DNA from: Mycolicibacterium brisbanense
GTDB taxonomy: Bacteria > Actinomycetota > Actinomycetes > Mycobacteriales > Mycobacteriaceae
Assembly (NCBI RefSeq): GCF_001570425.1
Contig: NZ_BCSX01000039.1
Coordinates: forward strand, 1 to 64,000
Direction: 5' to 3'
Length of the DNA: 64,000 bases
Part shown: one piece after another, positions 40,151-48,202 of the stretch
Layout: each line of letters starts with the position of its first letter
How positions within the stretch are numbered: position 1 is the stretch's first letter
Made by a program: the position numbers and the translations under genes
Notes under the pieces: generated by a model
Told to the model about the DNA's origin: nothing
The model's input: the letters and a program-made list of their open reading frames with translations, nothing else
Database searches by the model: none

Positions 40151-41637
40151 ACGGCAATTCACTGCCCGCCGAGCTGCAGCGGGTGCACATGGTCGGCATC
40201 GGCGGAGCCGGCATGTCCGGGGTGGCCAGGATCCTGCTGGATCGCGGTGCCATGGTGTCGGGCTCGGACGCCAAGGAATCGCGCGGCGTGGTGGCGCTGC
40301 GGGCTCGCGGCGCGCAGATCCGGATCGGCCACGACGCGTCGTCGCTTGACCTGCTGCCGGGTGGCCCCACCGCGGTGGTCACCACCCACGCCGCGATCCC
40401 CAAGACCAATCCCGAGCTGGTGGAGGCCCGCCGCCGCGGCATCCCGGTGATCCTGCGGCCGGTCGTGCTGGCCAAGCTCATGGCCGGGTACACCACGCTG
40501 ATGGTCACCGGTACCCACGGCAAGACCACGACCACGTCGATGCTCATTGTGGCGTTGCAGCACAGCGGTTTCGACCCGTCGTTCGCCGTGGGCGGTGAGC
40601 TGGGTGAGGCCGGTACCAATGCGCATCACGGCAGTGGTCGCTGCTTCGTCGCCGAGGCCGACGAGAGCGACGGCTCACTGCTGGAATACACCCCGGACGT
40701 GGCCGTGGTGACCAATATCGAAGCCGATCACCTGGACTTCTTCGGCAGCGAGGAAGCCTACGTCGCGGTGTTCGACTCTTTCGTCGAGCGGATCGCGCCG
40801 GGCGGGTCGTTGGTGGTGTGCACCGACGATCCGGGCGCGGCCGCGCTCGCCGACCGCACGGACGCGCTCGGGATCAAAGTGTTGCGCTACGGCAGCTCCG
40901 GCGGCGACAACCTTGCCGGCACGCTGCTCAGCTGGGACCAGCAGGGGACCGGGGCCGTGGCCCACATCCAGCTCGCCGGCGAGCCGCATCCGCGGGCGAT
41001 CCGGCTTGCGGTGCCCGGCAGGCACATGGCGCTCAACGCACTGGCGGCAGTGTTGGCCGCAGTGGCCGTCGGCGCCCCTGCCGAAGCGGTCCTCGACGGA
41101 CTGGCCGGCTTCGAGGGTGTGCGCAGGCGCTTTGAGCTGGTCGGCAGCACCGACGGCGTCCGGGTCTTCGACGACTACGCCCACCATCCCACCGAGGTGC
41201 GCGCCACCCTGGCCGCGGCCCGCTCCGTGGTGACGGCGACGGGCGGTCGGCTGCTCGTCGCCTTCCAACCCCATTTGTATTCGCGCACAGCGACTTTCGC
41301 GCATGAATTCGGTGCGGCACTGGACGCCGCCGATCAGGTGTTCGTCCTCGACGTCTACGGCGCCCGGGAACAGCCCATCGCCGGGGTCAGTGGCGCCACG
41401 GTCGCCGAGCACGTCGGTGTCCCGGTGACCTATATCCCGGACTTCTCGGCGGTGGCCGCAGAGGTCGCGGCCTCGGCCCGTCCCGGTGACGTGGTGATCA
41501 CCATGGGCGCCGGCGATGTCACCATGCTGGGCAGCGAGATTCTCACCGAGCTGCAGATCAAGTCGAACCGCAGCGCGCCCCGCACGCGAGGAGGATCGGA
41601 ATCCCCGCGCGGGCCTGGCGGACAGGCAACGCCGTGA
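40147..41637 (+). CDS. murC: UDP-N-acetylmuramate:L-alanine ligase MurC
   Basis: First amino-acid ligase of peptidoglycan precursor synthesis, 496 residues. It has an N-terminal MVGIGGAGMSGVARILL, the ATP loop VTGTHGKTTTTSML, VAEADESDGSLL, NIEADHLDFFGS and VFDDYAHHPTEVRATL. The last 18 residues (RSAPRTRGGSESPRGPGGQATP region) are encoded by DNA carrying the dispersed repeat core and probably add only a disordered tail. GTG start at 40147 and GTGA overlap with ftsQ. Confidence 0.96.
   Translation: MNGNSLPAELQRVHMVGIGGAGMSGVARILLDRGAMVSGSDAKESRGVVALRARGAQIRIGHDASSLDLLPGGPTAVVTTHAAIPKTNPELVEARRRGIPVILRPVVLAKLMAGYTTLMVTGTHGKTTTTSMLIVALQHSGFDPSFAVGGELGEAGTNAHHGSGRCFVAEADESDGSLLEYTPDVAVVTNIEADHLDFFGSEEAYVAVFDSFVERIAPGGSLVVCTDDPGAAALADRTDALGIKVLRYGSSGGDNLAGTLLSWDQQGTGAVAHIQLAGEPHPRAIRLAVPGRHMALNALAAVLAAVAVGAPAEAVLDGLAGFEGVRRRFELVGSTDGVRVFDDYAHHPTEVRATLAAARSVVTATGGRLLVAFQPHLYSRTATFAHEFGAALDAADQVFVLDVYGAREQPIAGVSGATVAEHVGVPVTYIPDFSAVAAEVAASARPGDVVITMGAGDVTMLGSEILTELQIKSNRSAPRTRGGSESPRGPGGQATP
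41579..41595 (+). repeat. dispersed repeat core at the murC 3' end
   Basis: CCCGCACGCGAGGAGGA is identical over 17 bases to the copy at the murD 5' end (35803-35819), in the same orientation. In frame within the last codons of murC. Confidence 0.8.
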
Positions 41638-42602
41638 CCCGACCTGATCCGGAAACGGCCGGTGCCGTCGAGGAACAGGGACCCGCGCAGGCGGGGCCGG
41701 ATGACGGCGAGCCGACGCCTGCGGCAGGGTCCGATTTGCCGCCTGCGGCGGCAGGATCCGATTTGCCGCCTGCGGCAGCGGAAGACTACGAGGGTCCCCG
41801 CCGCCGCGCCCGCCGCGAACGCGAGGAGCGCCGCGCGGCCCGCGATCGCGCGATAGCCATCGAACAGGCCCGCAGGGAAGCCAAACGCCGGGTGGCCGGG
41901 TCCGCCGGTGAATCGGTGAAAGTGCCTGCCTCGGGCGCGATTCGGGGCCTCAAGGTGTTGTTGTGGTCGGCGCTGGCGAGCGTGGTGGCGGTGGCGATCG
42001 GGCTCTTGCTGTACTTCACGCCCATCATGTCGGCGCGCAATGTGGTGGTGGCGGGGCTCTCGGCAGTGAGCCGCGAAGAGGTGCTCGCCGCCGCGAGCGT
42101 CCCGTCCGGCACCCCGCTGCTGCAGGTCAACACCGACGCCGTGGCCGAGCGGGTGGCCGCGATCCGGCGGGTCGCCACCGCCAGGGTGCAGCGGGAGTAT
42201 CCGTCGACGTTGCGCATCACCGTGGTCGAGCGAGTTCCGGTGGTGGTCAAGGACTATCCCGACGGACCTCACCTCTTCGACCGGGACGGGGTCGATTTCG
42301 CGACCGGGCCCGCCCCGCTGTCGCTGCCGTACCTCGACACCGACAACCCGGGCCCCAGCGACCTGCCGACCCTGGCCGCGCTCAAGGTGATGCTGGCGCT
42401 GCCGCCTGATGTGGCCGGGCAGGTCGGGCGCATCGCCGCACCGTCCGTGGCGTCGATCACGTTGACGCTCACCGACGGTCGCGTCGTGGTGTGGGGCACC
42501 AACGACCGGACCGACGAAAAAGCCTTGAAGCTGGCCGCTTTGTTGACTCAGCCCGGTCACACCTACGACGTCTCGAGCCCGGACCTGCCGACGGTCAAGT
42601 AG
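41634..42602 (+). CDS. ftsQ: division protein FtsQ (POTRA-domain)
   Basis: Bitopic divisome protein linking FtsL/FtsB to the septal synthases, 322 residues. The cytosolic part holds a direct repeat (AGSDLPPAA twice) and a highly charged segment (RRARREREERRAARDRAIAIEQARREAKRR). One membrane helix follows (VLLWSALASVVAVAIGLLLYF), then the POTRA domain (IMSARNVVVAGLSAVSREEVLAAASVPSGTPLLQV) and the beta domain (YPSTLRITVVERVPVVV). GTGA overlap with murC. Followed by the 171-bp ftsZ leader. Confidence 0.94.
   Translation: MTRPDPETAGAVEEQGPAQAGPDDGEPTPAAGSDLPPAAAGSDLPPAAAEDYEGPRRRARREREERRAARDRAIAIEQARREAKRRVAGSAGESVKVPASGAIRGLKVLLWSALASVVAVAIGLLLYFTPIMSARNVVVAGLSAVSREEVLAAASVPSGTPLLQVNTDAVAERVAAIRRVATARVQREYPSTLRITVVERVPVVVKDYPDGPHLFDRDGVDFATGPAPLSLPYLDTDNPGPSDLPTLAALKVMLALPPDVAGQVGRIAAPSVASITLTLTDGRVVVWGTNDRTDEKALKLAALLTQPGHTYDVSSPDLPTVK
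41724..41777 (+). repeat. 27-bp tandem duplication in ftsQ
   Basis: Two 27-bp units (41724-41750, 41751-41777), nearly identical, encode AGSDLPPAA twice in the cytosolic N terminus. In frame and probably neutral slippage. Confidence 0.85.
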
Positions 42603-42681
42603 AAATTGCCGCGCGGCGCGTCGGCGCGCCTGACGCGTTCGCGCGGGTTGGCCCCCTACCGTTCTGTTTGCGCGGAACTAC

Positions 42682-42705
42682 TTGACATAACTCTAAGCCT
42701 ATGGT
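42682..42705 (+). promoter_or_regulatory. candidate ftsZ promoter elements in the ftsQ-ftsZ gap
   Basis: A perfect TTGACA (42682-42687) and a TANNNT hexamer TATGGT (42700-42705) lie in the 171-bp gap, but are only 12 bp apart, so they may belong to separate promoters. ftsZ in mycobacteria is known to have several promoters in this gap. Confidence 0.4.
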
Positions 42706-42773
42706 TGAGGTTGAGGGTTTGCAGGAGAGGGGTTCGGCGTCACGAACACCCCAACCAGGGAGGAAGACGATCC

Positions 42774-43928
42774 ATGACCCCCCCGCATAACTACCTGGCA
42801 GTGATCAAGGTGGTTGGCATCGGCGGCGGCGGCGTCAACGCCGTCAACCGGATGATCGAGCAGGGCCTCAAGGGCGTTGAGTTCATCGCGATCAACACCG
42901 ATGCCCAGGCACTGTTGATGAGCGATGCCGACGTCAAGCTCGATGTCGGCCGCGATTCCACCCGTGGGCTCGGCGCAGGCGCGGACCCCGAAGTGGGTCG
43001 CAAGGCCGCCGAGGATGCCAAGGACGACATCGAAGAACTGCTGCGCGGCGCCGACATGGTGTTCGTCACCGCAGGCGAGGGCGGTGGCACGGGCACCGGC
43101 GGTGCGCCCGTCGTGGCGACCATCGCGCGCAAGCTCGGGGCGTTGACGGTCGGCGTGGTGACGCGGCCGTTCTCGTTCGAGGGCAAGCGCCGCAGCAACC
43201 AGGCCGAGGCCGGCATCACCGCGTTGCGCGAGAGCTGCGACACCCTGATCGTGATCCCCAACGACCGGCTGCTGCAGATGGGCGATGCCGCGGTGTCGCT
43301 GATGGACGCTTTCCGCAGTGCCGACGAAGTGCTGCTCAACGGCGTTCAAGGCATCACCGACCTGATCACCACCCCTGGTCTGATCAACGTCGACTTCGCC
43401 GACGTCAAAGGCGTGATGAGCGGTGCCGGCACGGCGTTGATGGGTATCGGCTCGGCCCGCGGCGACGGCCGCGCGCTCAAGGCCGCCGAGATCGCCATCA
43501 ATTCGCCGCTGCTGGAAGCCTCGATGGAAGGCGCGCAGGGCGTGCTGCTGTCCGTCGCGGGTGGCAGCGACCTCGGTCTGTTCGAGATCAACGAGGCCGC
43601 CTCCCTGGTGCAGGATTCGGCGCACCCCGAGGCCAACATCATCTTCGGCACGGTGATCGACGACTCGCTCGGCGACGAGGTCCGGGTCACGGTCATCGCG
43701 GCCGGGTTCGACATGTCCGGTCCGAGCCGTAAGCCGGTGACCAGCCCCAGCCAGGCCCCCACTCAGCCGATCGCGACGGCCCGGTCCGGGAAGATGACCA
43801 CGTCGCTGTTCGAGCCGACGGATGCCGTCAGCGTCCCCGCGCACACCAACGGGGCCACGGTCAGCATCGGCGGGGACGGCGGTATCGCTGACGACGATGT
43901 CGACGTCCCGCCGTTCATGCGGCACTGA
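42774..43928 (+). CDS. ftsZ: cell-division GTPase FtsZ
   Basis: Tubulin-like GTPase that forms the Z-ring, 384 residues. It has VVGIGGGGVNAVNRMI at the N terminus, the tubulin signature GGGTGTGGAP (about 103), the T7 loop with NVDFADVKGVM, and a variable linker. The conserved C-terminal peptide DVDVPPFMRH recruits FtsW and SepF. ATG at 42774 follows AGGGAGGAAGA; an in-frame upstream extension to 42606 is not coding. It has its own leader and promoter region downstream of ftsQ. Confidence 0.97.
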   Translation: MTPPHNYLAVIKVVGIGGGGVNAVNRMIEQGLKGVEFIAINTDAQALLMSDADVKLDVGRDSTRGLGAGADPEVGRKAAEDAKDDIEELLRGADMVFVTAGEGGGTGTGGAPVVATIARKLGALTVGVVTRPFSFEGKRRSNQAEAGITALRESCDTLIVIPNDRLLQMGDAAVSLMDAFRSADEVLLNGVQGITDLITTPGLINVDFADVKGVMSGAGTALMGIGSARGDGRALKAAEIAINSPLLEASMEGAQGVLLSVAGGSDLGLFEINEAASLVQDSAHPEANIIFGTVIDDSLGDEVRVTVIAAGFDMSGPSRKPVTSPSQAPTQPIATARSGKMTTSLFEPTDAVSVPAHTNGATVSIGGDGGIADDDVDVPPFMRH

Positions 43929-43965
43929 GTCGGGCCCGCGACTGCGGACTTCGGATACTGGGATT

Positions 43966-44685
43966 GTGAGTGTTCGCATACGTCGGGTGACCACCACCCG
44001 TGCCGGTGGTGTCTCGGCCCCGCCTTTCGACTCCTTCAATCTCGGCGACCATGTCGGCGACGATCCCGCCGCCGTGTCGGCCAACCGTCGCAGGCTGGCC
44101 GAGGCCATCGGCGCCGACGCCGTGGTCTGGATGAACCAGGTGCACGGGGACCGCGTGGTCACCGTGACGGCTCCGCCCGAATCGGGTGCCGCGGTCGATA
44201 ATGCCGACGCATTGGTGACCACCACCCCTGGTTTGGCATTGGCGGTCGTGACCGCAGATTGCGTTCCGGTATTAATGGCCGACGCGCGTGCGGGTGTCAT
44301 CGGCGCGGCTCATGCCGGTCGCGTGGGCGCCCAGCTGGGTGTCGTGGTGCGCACCCTTGAGGCGATGCTGGCCGGTGGTGCACATGTTCAGGATGTGTCC
44401 GTCCTGCTCGGCCCCGCGGTCAGCGGCCGCAACTACGAGGTGCCTGCCGAGATGGCCGCCGAGGTGGAGGCGGCCCTTCCCGGCAGTAGCACCACGACGG
44501 GGCGGGGCACCCCAGGATTGGACTTGCGGGCCGGAATAGCCCGCCAGTTAAAGGATTTGGGCGTCCGCGCGGTCGACGTGGATCCGCGCTGTACGGTCGA
44601 TGACCCCATGTTGTTCAGTCATCGCCGGGACGCACCGACGGGACGCCTTGCGTCGCTGGTGTGGATGGAGTCGAACCGCCGATGA
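43966..44685 (+). CDS. YfiH/PgeF-like multicopper-oxidase-fold protein (DUF152, Rv2149c-type)
   Basis: A 239-residue member of the YfiH/YlmD/PgeF family. Homologues act as purine nucleoside phosphorylases/laccase-like zinc enzymes or, in E. coli, correct D-amino-acid errors in peptidoglycan precursors. Zinc-binding residues are His in MNQVHGDRV, Cys in TADCVPVLMAD and His in GAAHAGRVGAQ. The usual HAGWRG is HAGRVG here. GTG start at 43966. The ATGA overlap with the YggS gene is the arrangement seen across many Gram-positive dcw clusters. Exact role in mycobacteria unknown. Confidence 0.9.
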   Translation: MSVRIRRVTTTRAGGVSAPPFDSFNLGDHVGDDPAAVSANRRRLAEAIGADAVVWMNQVHGDRVVTVTAPPESGAAVDNADALVTTTPGLALAVVTADCVPVLMADARAGVIGAAHAGRVGAQLGVVVRTLEAMLAGGAHVQDVSVLLGPAVSGRNYEVPAEMAAEVEAALPGSSTTTGRGTPGLDLRAGIARQLKDLGVRAVDVDPRCTVDDPMLFSHRRDAPTGRLASLVWMESNRR

Positions 44686-45515
44686 GCACCGAGCAGCAGT
44701 CGCGCGATACCGATCGAGTCGGTGAACTGACCACCGCGCTGGGGGCGGCGCGGGCCCGGCTCGCGCGGGCCGCCGAATCGGCCGGACGAAATGTCAATGA
44801 GATCGAATTACTTCCCATTACAAAATTCTTTCCGGCCACCGATATTCTCATTTTGCACCGATTAGGTTGTCACGCATTCGGTGAATCCCGCGAACAGGAA
44901 GCGGCCGCGAAAGTGGCGACGGTGCGCGAGGAATTGCCCGACGAGCCGATTCGCTGGCACATGGTGGGCAGCATCCAGCGCAACAAGGCTCGCGCCGTTG
45001 CCGGTTGGGCCTACGCCGCGCACTCCGTCGACAGCGTTCGGCTCGTGGGTGCGCTCGACCGCGGCGCGACGGCCGCACTGGACAGTGGTGTCCGGACCGA
45101 GCCGCTGCGGGTCTATCTGCAGATCAGCCTTGACGGCGACACCGAACGCGGCGGCGTGGACGTCAACCAGCCCGCTCTGGTCGATGAACTCTGCGCGGCG
45201 GCCGAGGCCGCGCAGGGTCTGGAGTTCGTCGGATTGATGGGGATACCGCCGCTCGATGCCGACCCCGATGAGGCGTTCGCGCGGCTGGCAGGGGAGTTGG
45301 AGCGGGTGCAGCGGAACTATCCGCAGCACCTGGGGCTTTCCGCGGGGATGTCGAACGACCTGGAGGTTGCCGTGCGACACGGTTCGACGTGTGTGCGTGT
45401 CGGTACCGCGCTTATGGGACAGCGGCCGCTAACGTCACCACCAGTTGTCACACCAGTCACATCTTCATCACAGACATCACAACTCCCACGGTCAGCAGAA
45501 GGGTCGCCGAGATGA
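44682..45515 (+). CDS. YggS-family PLP homeostasis protein (PLPBP, YlmE/Rv2148c-type)
   Basis: A 277-residue pyridoxal-phosphate-binding TIM-barrel protein without known catalysis, implicated in B6 balance. The PLP lysine lies in LLPITKFFPATDI, followed by GESREQEAAAK, WHMVGSIQRNKAR and the phosphate-binding GLSAGMSNDLEVAVRHGSTCVRVGTAL. The 93 bp that encode the PLP-lysine region (44788-44880) are only about 41% G+C. ATGA overlaps at both ends (pgeF/yfiH-like and sepF). The C terminus after ALMGQRPLTS is a Thr/Ser-rich tail. Confidence 0.92.
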   Translation: MSTEQQSRDTDRVGELTTALGAARARLARAAESAGRNVNEIELLPITKFFPATDILILHRLGCHAFGESREQEAAAKVATVREELPDEPIRWHMVGSIQRNKARAVAGWAYAAHSVDSVRLVGALDRGATAALDSGVRTEPLRVYLQISLDGDTERGGVDVNQPALVDELCAAAEAAQGLEFVGLMGIPPLDADPDEAFARLAGELERVQRNYPQHLGLSAGMSNDLEVAVRHGSTCVRVGTALMGQRPLTSPPVVTPVTSSSQTSQLPRSAEGSPR

Positions 45516-46153
45516 GCACACTGCACAAGGTCAAGGCCTACTTCGGCATGGCGCCGATGGATGACTACGACGACGAGTACTACGAGGACGACGACCGTGG
45601 CGCCGCCCGTAGCTACGCCCGGCGCCCGCGTGAAGAGCGCTTCGAGGACGAGGGCTACGGCTACGAGGGCCGAGAGTTCGACGAAGGTCCTGCCTACCGC
45701 GGCGGCTACCCGGGCGCTGGCTACGCAGAGGAGCCCCGGTTCGAATCCCGTATGCGGGCCCCGCGTGAATTCGAGCGTCCCGCACAGCGTTTGGGCGCAT
45801 TGGCCGGCTCCACCCGCGGTGCGCTGGCCATGGATCCGCGTCGCATGGCCGAGCTGTTCGAAGCCGGCAGCCCGCTGTCGAAGATCACCACGCTGCGCCC
45901 CAAGGACTACAGCGAGGCCCGCACCATCGGCGAGCGGTTCCGCGACGGCACGCCGGTGATCATGGACCTGGTGTCGATGGACAACGCCGACGCCAAGCGC
46001 CTCGTTGACTTCGCCGCCGGGCTCGCCTTCGCGCTGCGGGGGTCGTTCGACAAGGTCGCGACCAAGGTCTTCCTGTTGTCGCCCGCCGACGTCGACGTCA
46101 GTGCCGAGCAGCGCCGCCGGATCGCCGAGGCCGGCTTCTACGCCTACCAGTAA
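45512..46153 (+). CDS. sepF: cell-division protein SepF
   Basis: FtsZ-binding membrane anchor and divisome protein, 213 residues. The N-terminal amphipathic helix is MSTLHKVKAYFGMA, followed by an acidic/Tyr/Arg linker (DDYDDEYYEDDD...). The C-terminal FtsZ-binding domain is ITTLRPKDYSEARTIGERFRDGTPVIMDLVSMDNADAKRLVDFAAGLAFALRG, here quoted in parts of the same domain, ending in GFYAYQ. ATG at 45512 overlaps the previous stop (ATGA). In mycobacteria SepF takes over roles of FtsA and ZipA, which are absent. Confidence 0.94.
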   Translation: MSTLHKVKAYFGMAPMDDYDDEYYEDDDRGAARSYARRPREERFEDEGYGYEGREFDEGPAYRGGYPGAGYAEEPRFESRMRAPREFERPAQRLGALAGSTRGALAMDPRRMAELFEAGSPLSKITTLRPKDYSEARTIGERFRDGTPVIMDLVSMDNADAKRLVDFAAGLAFALRGSFDKVATKVFLLSPADVDVSAEQRRRIAEAGFYAYQ

Positions 46154-46186
46154 TCCGCGGGACGCGGCGCCTGCGCAGCGGCGACT

Positions 46187-46240
46187 CGCTCGTCGCGTGC
46201 TCCGGCTGCTCTTGCTCCTCACGTGCGCCGGCTGCTCTTC
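46187..46240. repeat. two tandem 26-bp repeats between sepF and yggT
   Basis: Units at 46187-46212 and 46213-46238 follow SGCTCSTCRCGTGCKCCGG, sharing the GCTCCTCACGTGCG core and the 26-bp period of the array at 9341. They occupy much of the 188-bp gap between sepF and yggT. Confidence 0.8.
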
Positions 46241-46341
46241 GGGCGGCCGGGTAGGCTGGCGGCGTCGCATAATCGGCCGGTTGTACCGCTGAGGCGACCT
46301 GTATCGAATGTCATACATCTGCCTGAGTGAGGTCGGCCCAG

Positions 46342-46632
46342 TTGTCGCTGCTCTTCGAGATCCTGTTCTTCGCGCTGTTCATTTTTTGGTTGTTGCTCAT
46401 CGCGCGGGTCGTTGTCGAGTTCATCCGGTCGTTCAGTCGTGACTGGCACCCCAAGGGGCTGACGGTGGTGATCCTCGAGGTCATCCTGACGCTGACCGAT
46501 CCGCCGGTGAAGCTGCTGCGCCGGATCATCCCGCAGCTGACCATCGGTGCCGTACGGCTGGATCTGTCGATCATGGTGCTGCTTCTCGTCGTGTTCATCG
46601 GTATGCAACTGGCGCTCGGGGCGGCAGGCTGA
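46342..46632 (+). CDS. YggT-family membrane protein (Rv2146c-type)
   Basis: A 96-residue protein of two membrane segments (LFEILFFALFIFWLLLIARVVVEFI and LDLSIMVLLLVVFIGMQLALG) joined by a cytosolic loop with SFSRDWHPKGL and TDPPVKLLRRIIPQ, the YggT signature. TTG 46342 was chosen over GTG 46327 because GTGAGG lies upstream at a suitable distance and the length equals that of Rv2146c. YggT genes often accompany sepF and wag31; the function is unclear. Confidence 0.88.
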   Translation: MSLLFEILFFALFIFWLLLIARVVVEFIRSFSRDWHPKGLTVVILEVILTLTDPPVKLLRRIIPQLTIGAVRLDLSIMVLLLVVFIGMQLALGAAG

Positions 46633-46784
46633 CCCGGCCGGTCACGGCGCTCCACCTGCGCTGAGATCGTTTGCCGGAGCGCCCGAAAACGCGTAAGAAG
46701 ATTGAAATTCGTTCTTAAAAATTGGCCTCGACTGCAACCTCCGGTTCTGGTGTGACAGGATGGACGCCAGTTGCGTCCAAACAA

Positions 46785-46808
46785 GGCTCTACACAACAGG
46801 CTCTACAC
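46785..46808 (+). repeat. direct repeat GGCTCTACAC upstream of wag31
   Basis: GGCTCTACAC at 46785-46794 and again at 46799-46808, a 14-bp period. The second copy includes TACACT (46804-46809), which fits a -10 hexamer. Could be a promoter with an operator-like repeat. Confidence 0.55.
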
Positions 46809-46850
46809 TTCGAGATCGATTGACGGTCCAAGACTCCAAGGGGGCAGACA

Positions 46851-47675
46851 ATGCCGCTCACACCGGCGGACGTCCACAACGTCGCGTTCAGCAAGCCGCC
46901 CATCGGCAAGCGCGGGTACAACGAGGATGAGGTCGACGCCTTTCTCGATCTGGTTGAGAATGAGCTGACCCGACTCATCGAAGAGAACGCCGATCTCCGG
47001 CAGCGCGTCTCCGAGCTCGACTCCGAGCTGGCGTCCGCGCGCTCCGGTGGTGGCGCTGCTCAGCCGACCAAGTCGATTCCGCTCTACGAGCCTGAGCCCG
47101 AGCCGGAGCCGGCCCCCGCACCGAAGCCGGTGTACGAGCCACCGGCTGCGCAGGCCGCCCCGTCGGCGACCAACGAGGACACCGCGGCCCGTGCCGCGCG
47201 CGTGCTCAGCCTGGCGCAGGACACGGCCGACCGGCTCACCGGTTCGGCCAAGGCCGAGTCGGAGAAGATGCTCGCCGACGCACGGGCACAGGCCGACGCC
47301 ATGGTCAGCGATGCCCGCAAGACGGCGGAGACGACGGTCACCGAGGCTCGGCAGCGCGCCGACGCCATGCTCGCCGACGCGCAGACCCGCTCGGAGGCCC
47401 AGCTGCGTCAGGCCCAGGAGAAGGCCGACGCACTGCAGGCCGACGCCGAGCGCAAGCACTCCGAGATCATGGGGACCATCAACCAGCAGCGCACGGTGCT
47501 GGAAGGCCGGCTCGAACAGCTGCGCACGTTCGAACGCGAGTACCGCACGCGGCTGAAGACCTACCTGGAATCCCAGCTCGAAGAGCTCGGTCAGCGTGGC
47601 TCGGCCGCGCCGGTCGATTCCAGCGCCAACAGCGATGCCAGTGGTTTCGGCCAGTTCAACCGGGGCAACAACTGA
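46851..47675 (+). CDS. wag31: polar growth scaffold Wag31 (DivIVA)
   Basis: Coiled-coil DivIVA homologue that marks the growing poles, 274 residues. The membrane-binding N-terminal domain is MPLTPADVHNVAFSKPPIGKRGYNEDEVDAFLDLVENEL. A Pro/Glu-rich linker (YEPEPEPEPAPAPKPVYEPP) follows, then a long Ala/Gln/Glu coiled coil (about 110-250). The linker Thr-containing segment AAQPTKSIPL corresponds to the region phosphorylated by PknA/PknB in M. tuberculosis (Thr73). ATG at 46851 with AAGGGGGC upstream, in its own 218-bp leader. A hairpin follows the gene. Confidence 0.96.
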   Translation: MPLTPADVHNVAFSKPPIGKRGYNEDEVDAFLDLVENELTRLIEENADLRQRVSELDSELASARSGGGAAQPTKSIPLYEPEPEPEPAPAPKPVYEPPAAQAAPSATNEDTAARAARVLSLAQDTADRLTGSAKAESEKMLADARAQADAMVSDARKTAETTVTEARQRADAMLADAQTRSEAQLRQAQEKADALQADAERKHSEIMGTINQQRTVLEGRLEQLRTFEREYRTRLKTYLESQLEELGQRGSAAPVDSSANSDASGFGQFNRGNN

Positions 47676-47676
47676 C

Positions 47677-47704
47677 CCTGACCGGAACGCGACCGTTCGT
47701 CAGG
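47677..47704 (+). terminator. hairpin after wag31 (terminator without T-run)
   Basis: CCTGAC-(CG)-GAACG pairs with CGTTC-GTCAGG: 11 bp of stem with a two-base bulge and a 4-nt loop, starting immediately after the wag31 stop. There is no T-run. A plausible mycobacterial-type terminator or mRNA 3' stabiliser. Confidence 0.45.
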
Positions 47705-47728
47705 CCACTACCTAACTAGGGTTGATTG

Positions 47729-48202
47729 ATGCTGATCATTGCGCTGGTGCTTGCCGTCATCGGTCTGGCTGCGCTGGTGACCGCCGTGGTGACCAGTAAC
47801 GAGTTGATCGCCTGGGTGTGCATCGGTGCCAGCGTGCTCGGCGTGGTGCTACTGATCGTCGATGCGCTGCGGGAACGCTCACGTGGGACCGCCGAGAAGT
47901 CGGCCGACGAGACCCCCGCGGCGGCGGAGACCACCGACGACGCCGTCGAGGACTATCCCGATGAGCCGGCGGAGGCGCCGGCCGCCGAGGCGGAGTCGGC
48001 TGACGCGGCCGACGAAACCACCGAGGCGAAATCCGCTGGGGCTGAATCGGCTGAGGCTGAATCGGACGAGGCCAAGTCGGACGAGGCTGAATCGGACGAG
48101 GCTAGGGCTGGATCGGACGAAACGGCGGCTGAAGCCGCTGAGGACGATACGCACGACGCCGAGCCCACCGCCGAAGAATCGGCAGAGGAACACAAGAACT
48201 AG
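47729..48202 (+). CDS. membrane protein with long acidic repeat tail (Rv2144c-type)
   Basis: A 157-residue protein. Two membrane helices (LIIALVLAVIGLAALVTAVV and LIAWVCIGASVLGVVLLIVDAL) are followed by a cytosolic tail of about 105 residues made of Ala, Glu, Asp and Ser with short repeats (ESAEAESDEAKSDEAESDEA). The tail is surely disordered. ATG at 47729 after AGGG; a TTG one codon earlier is possible. Its TAG stop shares a CTAG palindrome with the stop of the convergent phosphoribosyltransferase gene. Function unknown. Confidence 0.85.
   Translation: MLIIALVLAVIGLAALVTAVVTSNELIAWVCIGASVLGVVLLIVDALRERSRGTAEKSADETPAAAETTDDAVEDYPDEPAEAPAAEAESADAADETTEAKSAGAESAEAESDEAKSDEAESDEARAGSDETAAEAAEDDTHDAEPTAEESAEEHKN

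Noticed and set aside
42699..44300. 533-codon minus-strand frame opposite ftsZ
   Set aside because: Antisense of ftsZ and its neighbour; composition is His/Arg/Gly-rich with no recognisable motif or ribosome site.
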